Of a DNA stretch of 64,000 nt, positions 35,581 to 45,643 are shown in pieces (the stretch's first letter is position 1; every line of letters starts with the position of its first letter). Below the pieces are notes generated by a model. That model was not told the origin of the DNA. It searched no databases and saw only the letters and a list, made by a program, of their open reading frames with translations. A program made the position numbers and the translations under genes. The DNA comes from Cyathus striatus (Eukaryota; Basidiomycota; Agaricomycetes; Agaricales; Nidulariaceae), in assembly GCA_025738555.1 (NCBI GenBank), contig JAOVFP010000008.1, positions 2,170,001 through 2,234,000 on the forward strand, read 5' to 3'.

Positions 35581-35940
35581 TGTTGATAGGAAATGGACAT
35601 AACGTTCATATCACCGTAAATGCGTGTATGCGCATTCCCTTTTTCCCTTTAACTAACCCATTCATCCCCTTCTTCCTTTACTCATACTTCTCTTTATACC
35701 TTTATACCATGGCCACTCCTATATACATATATATACGTACCAATAGACAGAGATACACCTCAGTCGTTATACTATACAATAACACTGAGGTGAGACCCTT
35801 AGATCACATTCTATTTATATCACATACTAACATCACATGTAGTTTACTTTATTCACTACGTGTATAGGTATAGTCGTTATACTATACAATAACACTGAGT
35901 TTACTTTATTCACTACGTGTATAGGATATTCCTTTCTACA
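35581..35940 (+). repeat. Copia 5' LTR
   Basis: Starts TGTTGATAGGAAATGG and ends TATTCCTTTCTACA. It contains an internal direct repeat of about 55 bp built on gtcgttatactatacaataacactgag plus tttactttattcactacgtgtatagg. Open frames through it occur again identically in the 3' LTR and are not genes. Confidence 0.95.
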
Positions 35941-35953
35941 GGTTATGGGCCTA
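35941..35953 (+). promoter_or_regulatory. Primer binding site, half initiator-tRNA type
   Basis: GGTTATGGGCC directly follows the 5' LTR. Its complement matches the anticodon stem-loop of initiator methionine tRNA (GGCCCATAACC) rather than the 3' CCA end. Drosophila copia is known to prime from such a half-tRNA. The use here is inferred from the match and position. Confidence 0.7.
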
Positions 35954-36246
35954 TTGCCACACTAGGCGATAGAAACTGGAATACCCCGTACTCGATCACG
36001 TGATCATTCTCCGACGTGTGTCGGCAAATTTATCAAAGTGTTATCAACGCGTTCTTATCATCTCTTTGTCTAGCCCACATGGCCATCGACCAATCATCTG
36101 CTTTTTGGATTCGTCTTTTTCCCTACTGTCTCGTCACTTATAGCCTCTCTCTTGGAATCTTTGGGTTTTGTTTGCTCCCCTATCGTTTTTCCTACGTCTT
36201 CACCCCTGTCTATATTCTTTCCACTCTTCGTCTCCTGCATCTCACC

Positions 36247-37470
36247 ATGACAAAAACCGAAGAAACCAAACCCATCATCATCAACCCACTCGATTCCACC
36301 AATCCATCTATTGTCCACATTTCTGCCCCCCATCGATTCGATGGCCCAAAGCTATCTCTTGCTAAAAGCAACTACCATCAATGGGTTTACTCCATGAACA
36401 TGTGCCTCATGGCCAATGGCATCCACGACTATGTCCTTGGAAACATTCATCGTCCCGGAAACGACGAACCACGTGCACAACGTAACTGGGATACCAACGA
36501 TGCGACTGCTAAATCCATTATAGGCGGGTCTCTCGATTTTTCTGAGCAAAAATTCATCAATGTGCTCAAGTCGTCCCAACACATTTGGGACACTCTCGTC
36601 AAACGTCACACTCACGAAGGTCCACTCCGCCAAGCTCAACTCTTCCTCCAGGCCTTGTCGGTTCGCACACAGAAGGGATGTTCTCTCGTTAGCATCCTTG
36701 AAACCATTGACGATCTTATCGGACGGGCATGGGACATGGGAGAAATGACTGTCGATCTCTTTAAGTGCATTACCTTCCTCATCGCCCTGGGAACTGACTT
36801 CTCATACATCCGTTCAATGGTCACTCATGACATTGGCAAACGCACGAAGACCACACCCTACACCATGGATGACCTACGAACTTACATCAATGAGGAACAA
36901 CGCCACCTTGATCACGACAGTCACCCTACAACTACCCAGTTTCCACCTTCCTCCCACTCCAATCCTCCGGCTACTGCACTCATATCTCAGCCTATGCGAC
37001 CACGCATACAATGCTCCAACTGTAAACGTCTCGGACATGAAGCTAAGTACTGTGTTTCTCCCAATGGTGGCATGGCAGGAAAATCAGTAGAGGAATCGAA
37101 GATGCAGCGCCGCCTTGATCGTGACTCTAGCCGGAATGGTGGTAAGGGCCCATCTCGTCCTCAAGTGCAGATCAAAGGTGCGGATGGCAAAATTTACCTC
37201 ATTGAGGCCTCTGTATTTCCTTCTGCCACGACCCAAACCACCACCGGAGAATTTGCCGGACTTGCCTCAATCACACCGGAACAGTTTCAACGCGAGAATC
37301 CCACCTCGGATTTTCATGTTTGGGTCGCCCTCAGCGAGGAGGAGGATTATACTACTGTCGACTGGACTAAACACACCGCTATGGACGACCCCTCTGTGCT
37401 TATCGCCCCTCTTTCTACTAAGTCTGAATTTACACCCCTATCAGTTTTGACACGACGCCTTTTCTCTTAG
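36247..37470 (+). CDS. gag: Copia Gag (nucleocapsid) protein
   Basis: I chose the ATG at 36247 (accATGaca context, MTKTEETKPIII), giving 407 residues. The frame is open upstream to an ATG at 36079, but that extension is hydrophobic and looks like leader. A copia-type Gag core lies at about residues 25-215 (FDGPKLSLAKSNYHQWVYSM, IWDTLVKRHTHEG). A CCHC zinc knuckle, CSNCKRLGHEAKYC, is at about residues 255-268. Gag packages the RNA into virus-like particles. The frame closes with TAG at 37468-37470, overlapping the pol frame by 43 nt in another frame. Confidence 0.85.
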   Translation: MTKTEETKPIIINPLDSTNPSIVHISAPHRFDGPKLSLAKSNYHQWVYSMNMCLMANGIHDYVLGNIHRPGNDEPRAQRNWDTNDATAKSIIGGSLDFSEQKFINVLKSSQHIWDTLVKRHTHEGPLRQAQLFLQALSVRTQKGCSLVSILETIDDLIGRAWDMGEMTVDLFKCITFLIALGTDFSYIRSMVTHDIGKRTKTTPYTMDDLRTYINEEQRHLDHDSHPTTTQFPPSSHSNPPATALISQPMRPRIQCSNCKRLGHEAKYCVSPNGGMAGKSVEESKMQRRLDRDSSRNGGKGPSRPQVQIKGADGKIYLIEASVFPSATTQTTTGEFAGLASITPEQFQRENPTSDFHVWVALSEEEDYTTVDWTKHTAMDDPSVLIAPLSTKSEFTPLSVLTRRLFS

Positions 37471-40400
37471 ACAGCGGAGCTAGTGTCCACATATCCCCTG
37501 ACCTCACCGATTTCACCACATTCACTCCTATCACTCCACGCACAGTTAAAGGACTAGGGGGATCTGCAATTTATGCAACAGGTATGGGTGACATCCAAGT
37601 CCTCGTCTCTAACAACAGTTCCATCATGCTACGCAACGCACTTTACATCCCACGATCTACCGTTCGACTCCTATCTGTCAGTGGTATTGCGATTGACAAC
37701 ATGCTTGCTACCACTTTCAACAACACCGGGTGCTCAATCAGACATGAACCATCTGATACTATCGTCGCTTGTGGATCTCTCAACCTCCAGACACGCCTCT
37801 ATGCACTCACTAACCACGCGAACATCACTACTCCTCAAGCTTATCCGGCAAATTATACCCCTGATCTCTCAACCTGGCACCGCCGCCTTGGCCATGCTAA
37901 TTACCAGGCCATTCAGGAAATGGTCCGGACCGGCATGATCAAAGGTATGCCCCCAAAGCTCTCTTCATCTGTACCGAAATGTGATGCCTGTATCCTCGGA
38001 AAACAGACTAAATCTTCAGTACCGAAGAAGAGGGCGGAAGGACAAGGGCACAGGGCGACGAGGAGATTAGAGAAAGTCTGGGTTGATCTTAGCGGCCCAT
38101 TGACAGTAAAATCGCGTACTGGAAATTACTATGTAATGAATATCGTTGACGATTTTTCTTCTATGGCTTGGACTATTCCGCTAGCAGATAAGGGGCAAGC
38201 ATATGATCAATTAGTTGCATGGCAATTGGCTCGTGAGGTAGAAACAGGTTTGAAGACAATGAGATATAGGACGGATGGAGGAGAACTAGACTCCCACAAG
38301 ATGCGCGATTGGCTTGCTACTAGGGGAACACAACATGATCTCACTGCACCTTATACTTCAGCTCACATAGGCCGAGTCGAACGGATGCATCGTACACTTA
38401 TGGGAAAGGCGCGCACAATGCGCATATACGCACAATGTCCAACATATCTCTGGGACGAATTCTATTTAACTGCCACGCATTTAAGCAATCGAACTATCAC
38501 AAGATCTCTCAACGGCCTTACGCCCTGGGAAGCATGGCATGGTCGTGAACCGGATTATTCATACATGCGTGAGATAGGATGCAAGGTATTTGTGCTCATA
38601 CAAAACGAACACAACCCTAAAATATACGACCGCTCCATCGAATGTATTCTCCTCGGATATGAACCCAACGCTAAAGCTTACAGGTGTTATCACAGACCAA
38701 CTCACCGTGTAATCACATCTTATCATGTCCGTTTCCTAGAATCACACGAAGGGCACTTACCCACTCCCTCCAGCGATCCTATTGACACCGGCCCACAGCC
38801 CGACACAATACAGAATATTATTTCGCATGCATCACCAACTCCAGTATCTACATATGATCATGATCACGGTGACGTTCTCCCTCCGAACATCTCTGATCCG
38901 TTAACCACTTCTACTTCTCCGGTATCACTGAATGTCCCTGAACAGGATCAATCACTGACGGCACCTGCTAATAATAACCTTAATCTCGTTCCGATACTCG
39001 ACTCTGCCAACCCAACTCCACCGCTCACTCAGACTCCTGAAAACGCTCCCCGACGCTCTTCTCGTCTAGAAACCAAAGCCAACAAGCCACCGGTGGCTAC
39101 AACACATACTGAACGCGCAGTAGCCGCCTCCAAAGAAAGTGGACAACGACTTCAACAATCTAGACAGGAACAACGGGAAATACGCAAAACTCTTGCAGAA
39201 ATTCAGGAAGATCACTCACGCAATGATCCCGTGGCACGAGAGGAGGAGGCGATCGCAATGCTAAGTCAACTCTTGGGAACCTCTAAGTCTGACAACCATG
39301 ATCTCTTAGATCAATTAGGAATCGCATTCACTGCTCTAGCTGAGGCCCTTGATATAGATGTAGAAGCTTTCCCTGATGCCAATGATCCTACTACCTGGAA
39401 AGAAGCGCTGGCCTCAGACCATAGCTTAGAATGGGAGCGAGCGTATCGTGAAGAACTCGATGGTCTGAAGGACATGGGCGTGTATCGTTTAGTTCCACGC
39501 TCAGACGTTCCCACTGGCACAAAAATCTATAAAGGTAAACCAGTTTTCAAGACCAAGACCGACGAAAAGGGGAGCCTAATCCGTCGAAAAGTCCGCCTGG
39601 TATTTAAAGGATATGAGCAGATCTATGGAAAAGACTACACAAAGTCTTCCTCACCTATGGTACGCATGGAATCCATCAGAATTCTCTTACACATTGCAGC
39701 CACTCTGGGATGGGACGCACAGCAAATGGATATCAAAACAGCATTCCTATATGGCCTTTTACCTGAGGAGGAGCAAGTATTCATGCACCAACCACCCGGA
39801 TTCGAAGAATTGGGCAAAGAAGACTGGGTCTGGCTCATTGTCCGAGGTCTTTACGGTATGAGACAAGCGGGTCGAGTATGGAATAAAACCATGAACGACA
39901 AGATGATCAACTGGGGCTTCAACCGACTAGGATGCGAATCGTGCATATACTATCACACAGAAAATGGTAATACTGTCATTACTGCCGTACATGTTGATGA
40001 TTTTACATCTATAGCAAACACTCGAGAAGAAAATGAACGCTTCAAAGATCAACTTAAAGAAGCATGGGTCATATCTGAGTTAGGCGATGTTCGACACATT
40101 GTAGGTATAGGTGTTACTTGGGACCGAGAAAATAGGACAGTCTCATTATCGCAAAGCCACCTAATCGATAAAATCACTTCGCAATTCGGCCAGAAACAAG
40201 CCTATCCAGTCACACTCCCCATGGAACCAGGTCTTAAATTGCGACGGCCAAACCGCGATGACATTCCCAAACACCAACTCGATGAGATCACAAAACTCCC
40301 GTATCGCTCACTAGTTGGAGGTCTCATTTATCTCGCCATTGGTACACGTCCCAACATCTCATATGCGGTACAACACTTATCTCAATTTCTGGACAATTAT

Positions 40401-41000
40401 TCATTCGCACACTGGAATGCAGCAATTCGCGTGGTACGATACCTTAAGGGCACACGAGATCTGTGTCTCGTTCTTGGTGGTACTAACCCTATAGCCCCTA
40501 TCGGATTCACGGACTCTGACTGGGCCAATTGTCTCGACACTCGCCGCAGCGTTGGCGGATATGGCTTTACCTTAGGCTCAGGCTTAGTTTCATGGAGCTC
40601 TAAAAAACAGAAAACGGTGGCAGGTTCATCCTGCGAAGCAGAATACATGGCCGCTTTCGAAGCATGCAAAGAAGGTATTTGGCTTCGACACTTATTCGAC
40701 GGTATCGACATGCCCACCACCAACCCCACTCGCCTCCTATGTGATAATCGAGCTGCAATTACATTATCCGAAGACCCGTTACTCCATTCGCGTATGAAAC
40801 ATGTGGACATCAAATACCATTTCCTTCGCGAACAATCACAAGAAAGCAATATAGAATTATCCTACATCTCTACAAAAGACAACATCGCCGACATATTTAC
40901 CAAACCATTACCCGGACCACAATTTACCAGACTACGGTCTTTCTTGGGTCTCGAATATCCTTCTCCAAAGAATCCATGCGAGGAGGAGCATTTACGGTGA
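37428..41000 (+). CDS. pol: Copia Pol polyprotein (PR-IN-RT-RNaseH)
   Basis: The frame is open from 37428. The first ATG (37584) is downstream of the protease active site, so expression probably needs a -1 shift from gag. Protease LLDSGASVHIS is at about 37467. The integrase has HHCC (WHRRLGHANYQ, KCDACILGK) and acidic residues in WVDLSGPL, YRTDGGELDS and IGRVERMHR, with about 35 residues between the last two. Reverse transcriptase begins VRLVFKGYEQIYGKDYTKS and has the VHVDDF catalytic motif near residue 803, counted from 37584. RNase H has FTDSDWAN, SCEAEYMA, LCDNRAAI and HVDIKYHFLRE. There is no internal stop over 1138 codons after 37584, so the element may still be able to move. Confidence 0.93.
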   Translation: MYTPISFDTTPFLLDSGASVHISPDLTDFTTFTPITPRTVKGLGGSAIYATGMGDIQVLVSNNSSIMLRNALYIPRSTVRLLSVSGIAIDNMLATTFNNTGCSIRHEPSDTIVACGSLNLQTRLYALTNHANITTPQAYPANYTPDLSTWHRRLGHANYQAIQEMVRTGMIKGMPPKLSSSVPKCDACILGKQTKSSVPKKRAEGQGHRATRRLEKVWVDLSGPLTVKSRTGNYYVMNIVDDFSSMAWTIPLADKGQAYDQLVAWQLAREVETGLKTMRYRTDGGELDSHKMRDWLATRGTQHDLTAPYTSAHIGRVERMHRTLMGKARTMRIYAQCPTYLWDEFYLTATHLSNRTITRSLNGLTPWEAWHGREPDYSYMREIGCKVFVLIQNEHNPKIYDRSIECILLGYEPNAKAYRCYHRPTHRVITSYHVRFLESHEGHLPTPSSDPIDTGPQPDTIQNIISHASPTPVSTYDHDHGDVLPPNISDPLTTSTSPVSLNVPEQDQSLTAPANNNLNLVPILDSANPTPPLTQTPENAPRRSSRLETKANKPPVATTHTERAVAASKESGQRLQQSRQEQREIRKTLAEIQEDHSRNDPVAREEEAIAMLSQLLGTSKSDNHDLLDQLGIAFTALAEALDIDVEAFPDANDPTTWKEALASDHSLEWERAYREELDGLKDMGVYRLVPRSDVPTGTKIYKGKPVFKTKTDEKGSLIRRKVRLVFKGYEQIYGKDYTKSSSPMVRMESIRILLHIAATLGWDAQQMDIKTAFLYGLLPEEEQVFMHQPPGFEELGKEDWVWLIVRGLYGMRQAGRVWNKTMNDKMINWGFNRLGCESCIYYHTENGNTVITAVHVDDFTSIANTREENERFKDQLKEAWVISELGDVRHIVGIGVTWDRENRTVSLSQSHLIDKITSQFGQKQAYPVTLPMEPGLKLRRPNRDDIPKHQLDEITKLPYRSLVGGLIYLAIGTRPNISYAVQHLSQFLDNYSFAHWNAAIRVVRYLKGTRDLCLVLGGTNPIAPIGFTDSDWANCLDTRRSVGGYGFTLGSGLVSWSSKKQKTVAGSSCEAEYMAAFEACKEGIWLRHLFDGIDMPTTNPTRLLCDNRAAITLSEDPLLHSRMKHVDIKYHFLREQSQESNIELSYISTKDNIADIFTKPLPGPQFTRLRSFLGLEYPSPKNPCEEEHLR

Positions 41001-41007
41001 GGAGGAG
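40999..41007 (+). promoter_or_regulatory. Polypurine tract
   Basis: GAGGAGGAG lies immediately before the 3' LTR and overlaps the last base or two of the pol stop codon. Its position is that of the plus-strand primer. Confidence 0.8.
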
Positions 41008-41367
41008 TGTTGATAGGAAATGGACATAACGTTCATATCACCGTAAATGCGTGTATGCGCATTCCCTTTTTCCCTTTAACTAACCCATTCATCCCCTTCT
41101 TCCTTTACTCATACTTCTCTTTATACCTTTATACCATGGCCACTCCTATATACATATATATACGTACCAATAGACAGAGATACACCTCAGTCGTTATACT
41201 ATACAATAACACTGAGGTGAGACCCTTAGATCACATTCTATTTATATCACATACTAACATCACATGTAGTTTACTTTATTCACTACGTGTATAGGTATAG
41301 TCGTTATACTATACAATAACACTGAGTTTACTTTATTCACTACGTGTATAGGATATTCCTTTCTACA
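41008..41367 (+). repeat. Copia 3' LTR
   Basis: I could find no difference from the 5' LTR over 360 bp. The TSD TATTC follows at 41368-41372. Confidence 0.95.
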
Positions 41368-41762
41368 TATTCTAGAGTATCTCTGAGCCCAGACTCATCT
41401 TGATCATCATCGCCTTTGTCTTATTACTGTTTACACCAATTTGAACAATACTGGAAGCTTGTTATACTGACTTCAGTCAAGTTTGAATTTGAGCAGCAAG
41501 GATGGGGCTTAGGATATTGAAAGCAGGTTGAATTGTATGCTAAGAATGGCATGTACACTACAATACTTAATTTTTTTTGCTTTCTCACTTAATCCCACAG
41601 TGTACATAATATATATGTTCTCTCTATATGGCTTTTGTGGTTATCAATGCCACCATCCACCTGTCAGCAATGAGAGCACCCAACCTACATACTTTTCCTC
41701 TCCCCCACTGTACAGTGCTGTATGCAGTTCTGCATCTACAACAACCTCAGACTCAGTAAATA

Positions 41763-42404
41763 TGTCATATCCTGTATCACCTACCTCCAGACTCCTATGC
41801 CTTTACTCCGCCTTCACCCTTGTTTACTCCGGACCTTGATTATGTTCTTAATATTACATATTGATTACTGTACATAGATTACTCTCGTTTCCTTTCTTCC
41901 ACCCTACTGAGTTATCCCCTCAGTATTGTAGTATACATATCATAGTGAGTCACTTATCATTCTTAAGTGCACCACTATCAGTTTCACTTTACACTGCCAT
42001 ACATGCTCATGTTTAATTAGTTTTAGTCTTCATTCTATCTATGCCTACCCTGACCGTACTTCTCCACTGGCCTTGGCCAGCAGCCTTTACTTACTCCAAG
42101 TCTCCAGTATTTAAGTAGTACTCAATTTATACTTAGTCTTCAGTTTCGTATTTGAACTACATCCTCACCCTCCAGTCTGACTTGAGTTACACCTCTCGTC
42201 TTCTTGTCTCACATCTTCTCTGAAGGGCTTGCCCTTACTCTGAAATACAGGACCAGGAATCCCAGGGGCACAGCACATAAGCTGAAGCCAAAGTCCTACC
42301 CCCTGAGTTCTCGTTCTCTGTTTCATCTTGTACTCACCTTTGTTTCTCCATAGTCACCCTCTCGTACTCTGCTGCCAAGTCAGGCTAGGGGCACAGTCAT
42401 GACA
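41763..42404. mobile_element. Solo LTR, family A copy 1 (642 bp)
   Basis: Starts TGTCATATCCTGTATCACC and ends CACAGTCATGACA, with perfect TSD AAATA (41758-41762 and 42405-42409). Other copies are at 51640-55499, 57536-59866 and 60838-61501. Near the right end it contains the segment cttgcccttactctgaaata and a polyC/G motif shared by all copies. Confidence 0.92.
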
Positions 42405-42409
42405 AAATA

Positions 42410-43290
42410 TCACAAACAGCCTGTCTCCTGTGTGCTCTGTCCATATCTGCCATCCTCAACTCACACACACCTCTACATCTGAACCTGTTCCTCCTGGGCA
42501 ATAGTAATACTGACATATGATGCTTTGGCTACACAGATGTGTTGAGAAGATTCAAGTTGGATTCATAGCTGTTATCAATAAGTCAAACTATTTGCTTGGA
42601 TTGTATGTAATGAATAGTAGATACACTATAATATAAAGAATAAGGCCGGCAAGCAGCAGGGCCCACTACCTTCTCATTTAACAGACAATTACCATTAGTA
42701 AAGAAATAACAGCTAATAAAAAACTATATTAATAATTGTAGTGATAAATGCCCTGAATTTGAAGTTCATAAGTCTGAAATGGAATAGATCACAAATGTGT
42801 AGTTGAAAGTAAGGAAACAAACAAACTTACCCTGAGCCAAGCATATTTATCTAGCCATTGAACCAACTCCAGAGGAGAGATTTGAATATGTTTCCTTTAA
42901 AAAAATAAAATGAATAAGCAGAAGATCAGAACGGGATTCAGTAAAACTATAACAAACATCCACAAGGGAGAATGAGGTAAATTGAATACGAGGCCTATGT
43001 GGAGATGACATTGTGGGAGAAGAGGTTGGGGGACAGGATGTTGTGTAGATGATGGTGGAAATGATGTTGGCTGGTGGACAGGGGGGAAGGAGTGGTGTGG
43101 ATGGTGCTGGAAGGGGAAGTGAGGTGGGATAAGATAGCAAAACAATCTTGCGGAAAGTTGCGCATGGACATGGATGGTATGGACATGTCAGAGATATACA
43201 CATCCTAGACTCTTACTACAGAAAACATTACATAAACCTGGTTCCATATATCTATACCTCATGTACACTAAAAAACAAAATAAATTAACC
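42410..43290. other. No gene recognised
   Basis: AT-rich at first, then a minus-strand Pro/Ser-rich frame set (42847-43203) that looks like composition bias. It could be a distal exon of the ORF at 43294, but I see no supporting splice pattern. Confidence 0.35.
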
Positions 43291-43293
43291 CGC

Positions 43294-43767
43294 CTACACC
43301 AACCCACTCTCCACCATCGTAACAGTATCCATCACTGCTCTTACAGTCTCATGCCAAATACGTGCTAGAATGCTAGTCTCCGAGCTAACCTGCAACCTTT
43401 GACATACAAGCTCGACATCGCTTCCAGCTACACTAAACGTAACACTCATCAGACTCTCGAGAAGTCTCCTACGGCACCTAAGACGAAGAATGAAAGAAAC
43501 CAGAGGTAACAAAACGAAGATGAAAATAAATGTGGATATTCTCAATGTGGTTATGTACAGTGCAAGGAACACTTTAATCAGCGTGTAGGTGGTTGGATTG
43601 CTCGGTGTTACAGCGGAAGTTTGAATATTCAAGCACGGGAGAAAGAGTTCGGAGCTCCGACAGGAGGTAGGCCAGCGTGTATGACACCATGATCTTCCTT
43701 TTCCTTTGGACTGGGGATTGAGAGTGGCAGTTGTGTCAGAGGAAAAGGAGGTGCTAGATGTGTCCAC
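43294..43767 (-). CDS. Hypothetical protein with a membrane segment (exon)
   Basis: An open minus-strand frame of about 157 codons in CpG-retaining DNA. After a Ser/Thr-rich start there is a long hydrophobic stretch (IFIFVLLPLVSFILRL) followed by a basic cluster (RCRRRLLESL), consistent with one or two membrane helices. The frame is closed upstream by TGA just before 43767 and has no ATG there, so this may be an internal exon preceded by an AG acceptor. No family is recognised. The CpG level suggests host DNA rather than an old repeat. Confidence 0.35.
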   Translation of the reverse strand: MDTSSTSFSSDTTATLNPQSKGKGRSWCHTRWPTSCRSSELFLPCLNIQTSAVTPSNPTTYTLIKVFLALYITTLRISTFIFIFVLLPLVSFILRLRCRRRLLESLMSVTFSVAGSDVELVCQRLQVSSETSILARIWHETVRAVMDTVTMVESGLV

Positions 43768-43799
43768 TCATCGATGAGTGAGCATGCGAGGCTACCAAG

Positions 43800-44770
43800 A
43801 CAGCGGACATGCACATGTCCTATCCAACTGGACCTTTCTTAAGCCAAATATAGTTGAATACGGATCCAAATGCCATCGTGATGTAGTGCACATAGGAAGT
43901 GCTGGCGGCGAAGCTGAGGGTGGTGATCGATTTTCACTCAGATGCCTGAGGAGCGATATATGTGTACTAGTGAGCAAAGATGTAAGAGAATTGTGAGTAG
44001 GTAGGTGTAGGTGAAATGACTAATGAACGTACTTTCTGAGATTTTCTCTGATTGATCACTCACATCCAACAACTTCACAAGTAAACCCTATCTGAGCATA
44101 GCAGTATCCAGGCTGGTAACAGAACAGACCGCATGCGCATGAAGAGATTTTGGTTGAGACCAGGCAGGAAAACCTGGAGCGGGACGGGGTTGATTGAGGT
44201 GTATTTTGTGATGAGGAAATTGAAGTGGAGTGCAGGTTGGAGGAAAGAGGTGGGTTATGGTTGAGGGAAGCAAGCTTGCAGGGGAGCAACGGATCATCGA
44301 TCAGGTCTCAGGGGAGTCCTCGTCGATCTTTATTTTAACAGAACAGCATAATTTTTGAAAGGTAGAAACCGATGATATGAGCCAGGATCCATCCCATTGT
44401 CTAAAATAGTGGCATCGAATATCCTAGGACGATGTATAAATGAAAAAGAAAACGAGGGGCGGAAGAAAGAAAGAACCGGAAACTGAAAATGAGAGGGGAT
44501 GATGATAATGGGGAGGGGTGAAAAAACCATTTCGGACGAGCCAACACATCATTGGTCACAGATCGTCACAGGGCTGTAGCCAATCAGACTCAGATCCCGT
44601 TCAAGATCCCGAAATCGCCTTATAGGGAAATCAAGACCACCCTATAACCCAACTACCTTAAAAGGTAGTGGGAATCTTACATGGTTCTCTTTCTCACTTA
44701 AATTTGCAGCATGATTCAGAATGTCTAGTTTCCTGTAAGCTAAATTCTCAGGTGCTCTGCCTGCAGCCTC
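43800..44770. other. CpG-retaining flank, no gene assigned
   Basis: Sequence composition resembles 43200-43800. Short minus-strand frames (44056-44289, 44330-44530) are Ser/Pro-rich and lack recognisable domains. A CCAAT motif (tagccaatcag) is near 44578. This may be the promoter side of the minus-strand gene at 43.3-43.8 kb. Confidence 0.35.
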
Positions 44771-44774
44771 TATA

Positions 44775-45641
44775 CAGTTGACTCTGTATAAATACATACC
44801 CCTCAGTAGGCATATTTTGCTATAGAATAGTACAGAGTATATATTAGCAAAAGAACCCTTATCCAGATACTATGAGCTGGGCCAATCAAACCAGTGCCAT
44901 GTCACAATGCATTCAAACAAGAATTCAATTACTTACTCTAGAATCAACATTACTAGCATTTGTAATAATTGATAATATGTGACTCCTTCAGAGCATGAAA
45001 GGCATCAAGCTGTGTTTTGTGCCTGTATCGCACCAAAGCTGCCTCAAGTACTTGTGCATCAGGATCATTAACATCTAGCACATACTGCTGAAGAAGCATG
45101 GAAGCAGCAAGTGCTTCTTTACATGTCAGCTTGGGAACAACTTCATTCACCTCACCATCTGCATTGTCACTATCTCTTTCTTTTTAAGACATGCATTGAT
45201 GTCTTCTCTCTTCTTCTTTACTTCAGCATTGAGTTGGATAAGGCCCTTTCTGAGGATTTGATGGAGTATATGAGTGGCATTAACATGTCAAAAAGCAGTT
45301 CAGGCTATTCAAATGCACTTGTGCACATTATGCTTCTCCAGGATAAAAAATCAAGTCTATGTAATGTTTAGGAAATAATATACTGAAATTCACCCTTCCA
45401 TTATGATAAAATGCATCCAGCATACTTATTAGGATTGTATGGAGTTGGTTCTGCACAAAAGTATTGACAGCACTCTTATGAGACACAAAGTTATGCATTT
45501 TTCCCTCCTTCAAAAGGTATAGATTATGGAATATCAGAATGAAATACATAGCTCCCTGCCAACCAACTTGGTGGAGCCAAAAAAGGATTAAATTAAGCAG
45601 AGTATGTATTAAGACAGCATGTATTTATACAGAGTTGACTG
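44775..45641 (-). mobile_element. pogo/Tigger-like element, internally deleted
   Basis: The ends are CAGTTGACTCTGTATAAATA on the left and, inverted, CAGTCAACTCTGTATAAATA on the right. TA flanks both (44773-44774 and 45642-45643). At 867 bp it keeps only the last part of a transposase gene. Confidence 0.85.
44953..45190 (-). pseudogene. pogo/Tigger transposase, C-terminal remnant
   Basis: On the minus strand the frame reads RKRDSDNADGEVNEVVPKL, then TCKEALAASMLLQQYVLDV, NDPDAQVLEAALVRYRHKTQ and LDAFHALKESHIINYYK. The acidic linker, a helical segment with NDPDAQxLE and a basic ending close to S-x-I-x-x-Y-Y match the C-terminus of fungal pogo/Tigger transposases. The catalytic DDE domain is gone. 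Confidence 0.65.
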
Positions 45642-45643
45642 TA

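Larger units (their letters stand above)
35581..41367 (+). mobile_element. Full-length Ty1/copia LTR retrotransposon, recent insertion
   Basis: The 5.79-kb element has 5-bp TSD TATTC (35576-35580 and 41368-41372). Its two 360-bp LTRs read as identical from end to end. In order it carries an LTR, a half-tRNA type primer site, gag, a pol frame (protease, integrase, reverse transcriptase, RNase H), a polypurine tract and an LTR. The integrase-before-RT order is diagnostic for copia. CpG is freely retained, unlike the neighbouring repeats, which also points to youth. It sits about 35 bp beyond the family B LTR. Confidence 0.95.

Noticed and set aside
35547..35867. ORFs of about 100 codons in both copia LTRs
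   Set aside because: They are identical in the two LTRs, span their regulatory sequence and lack any domain.
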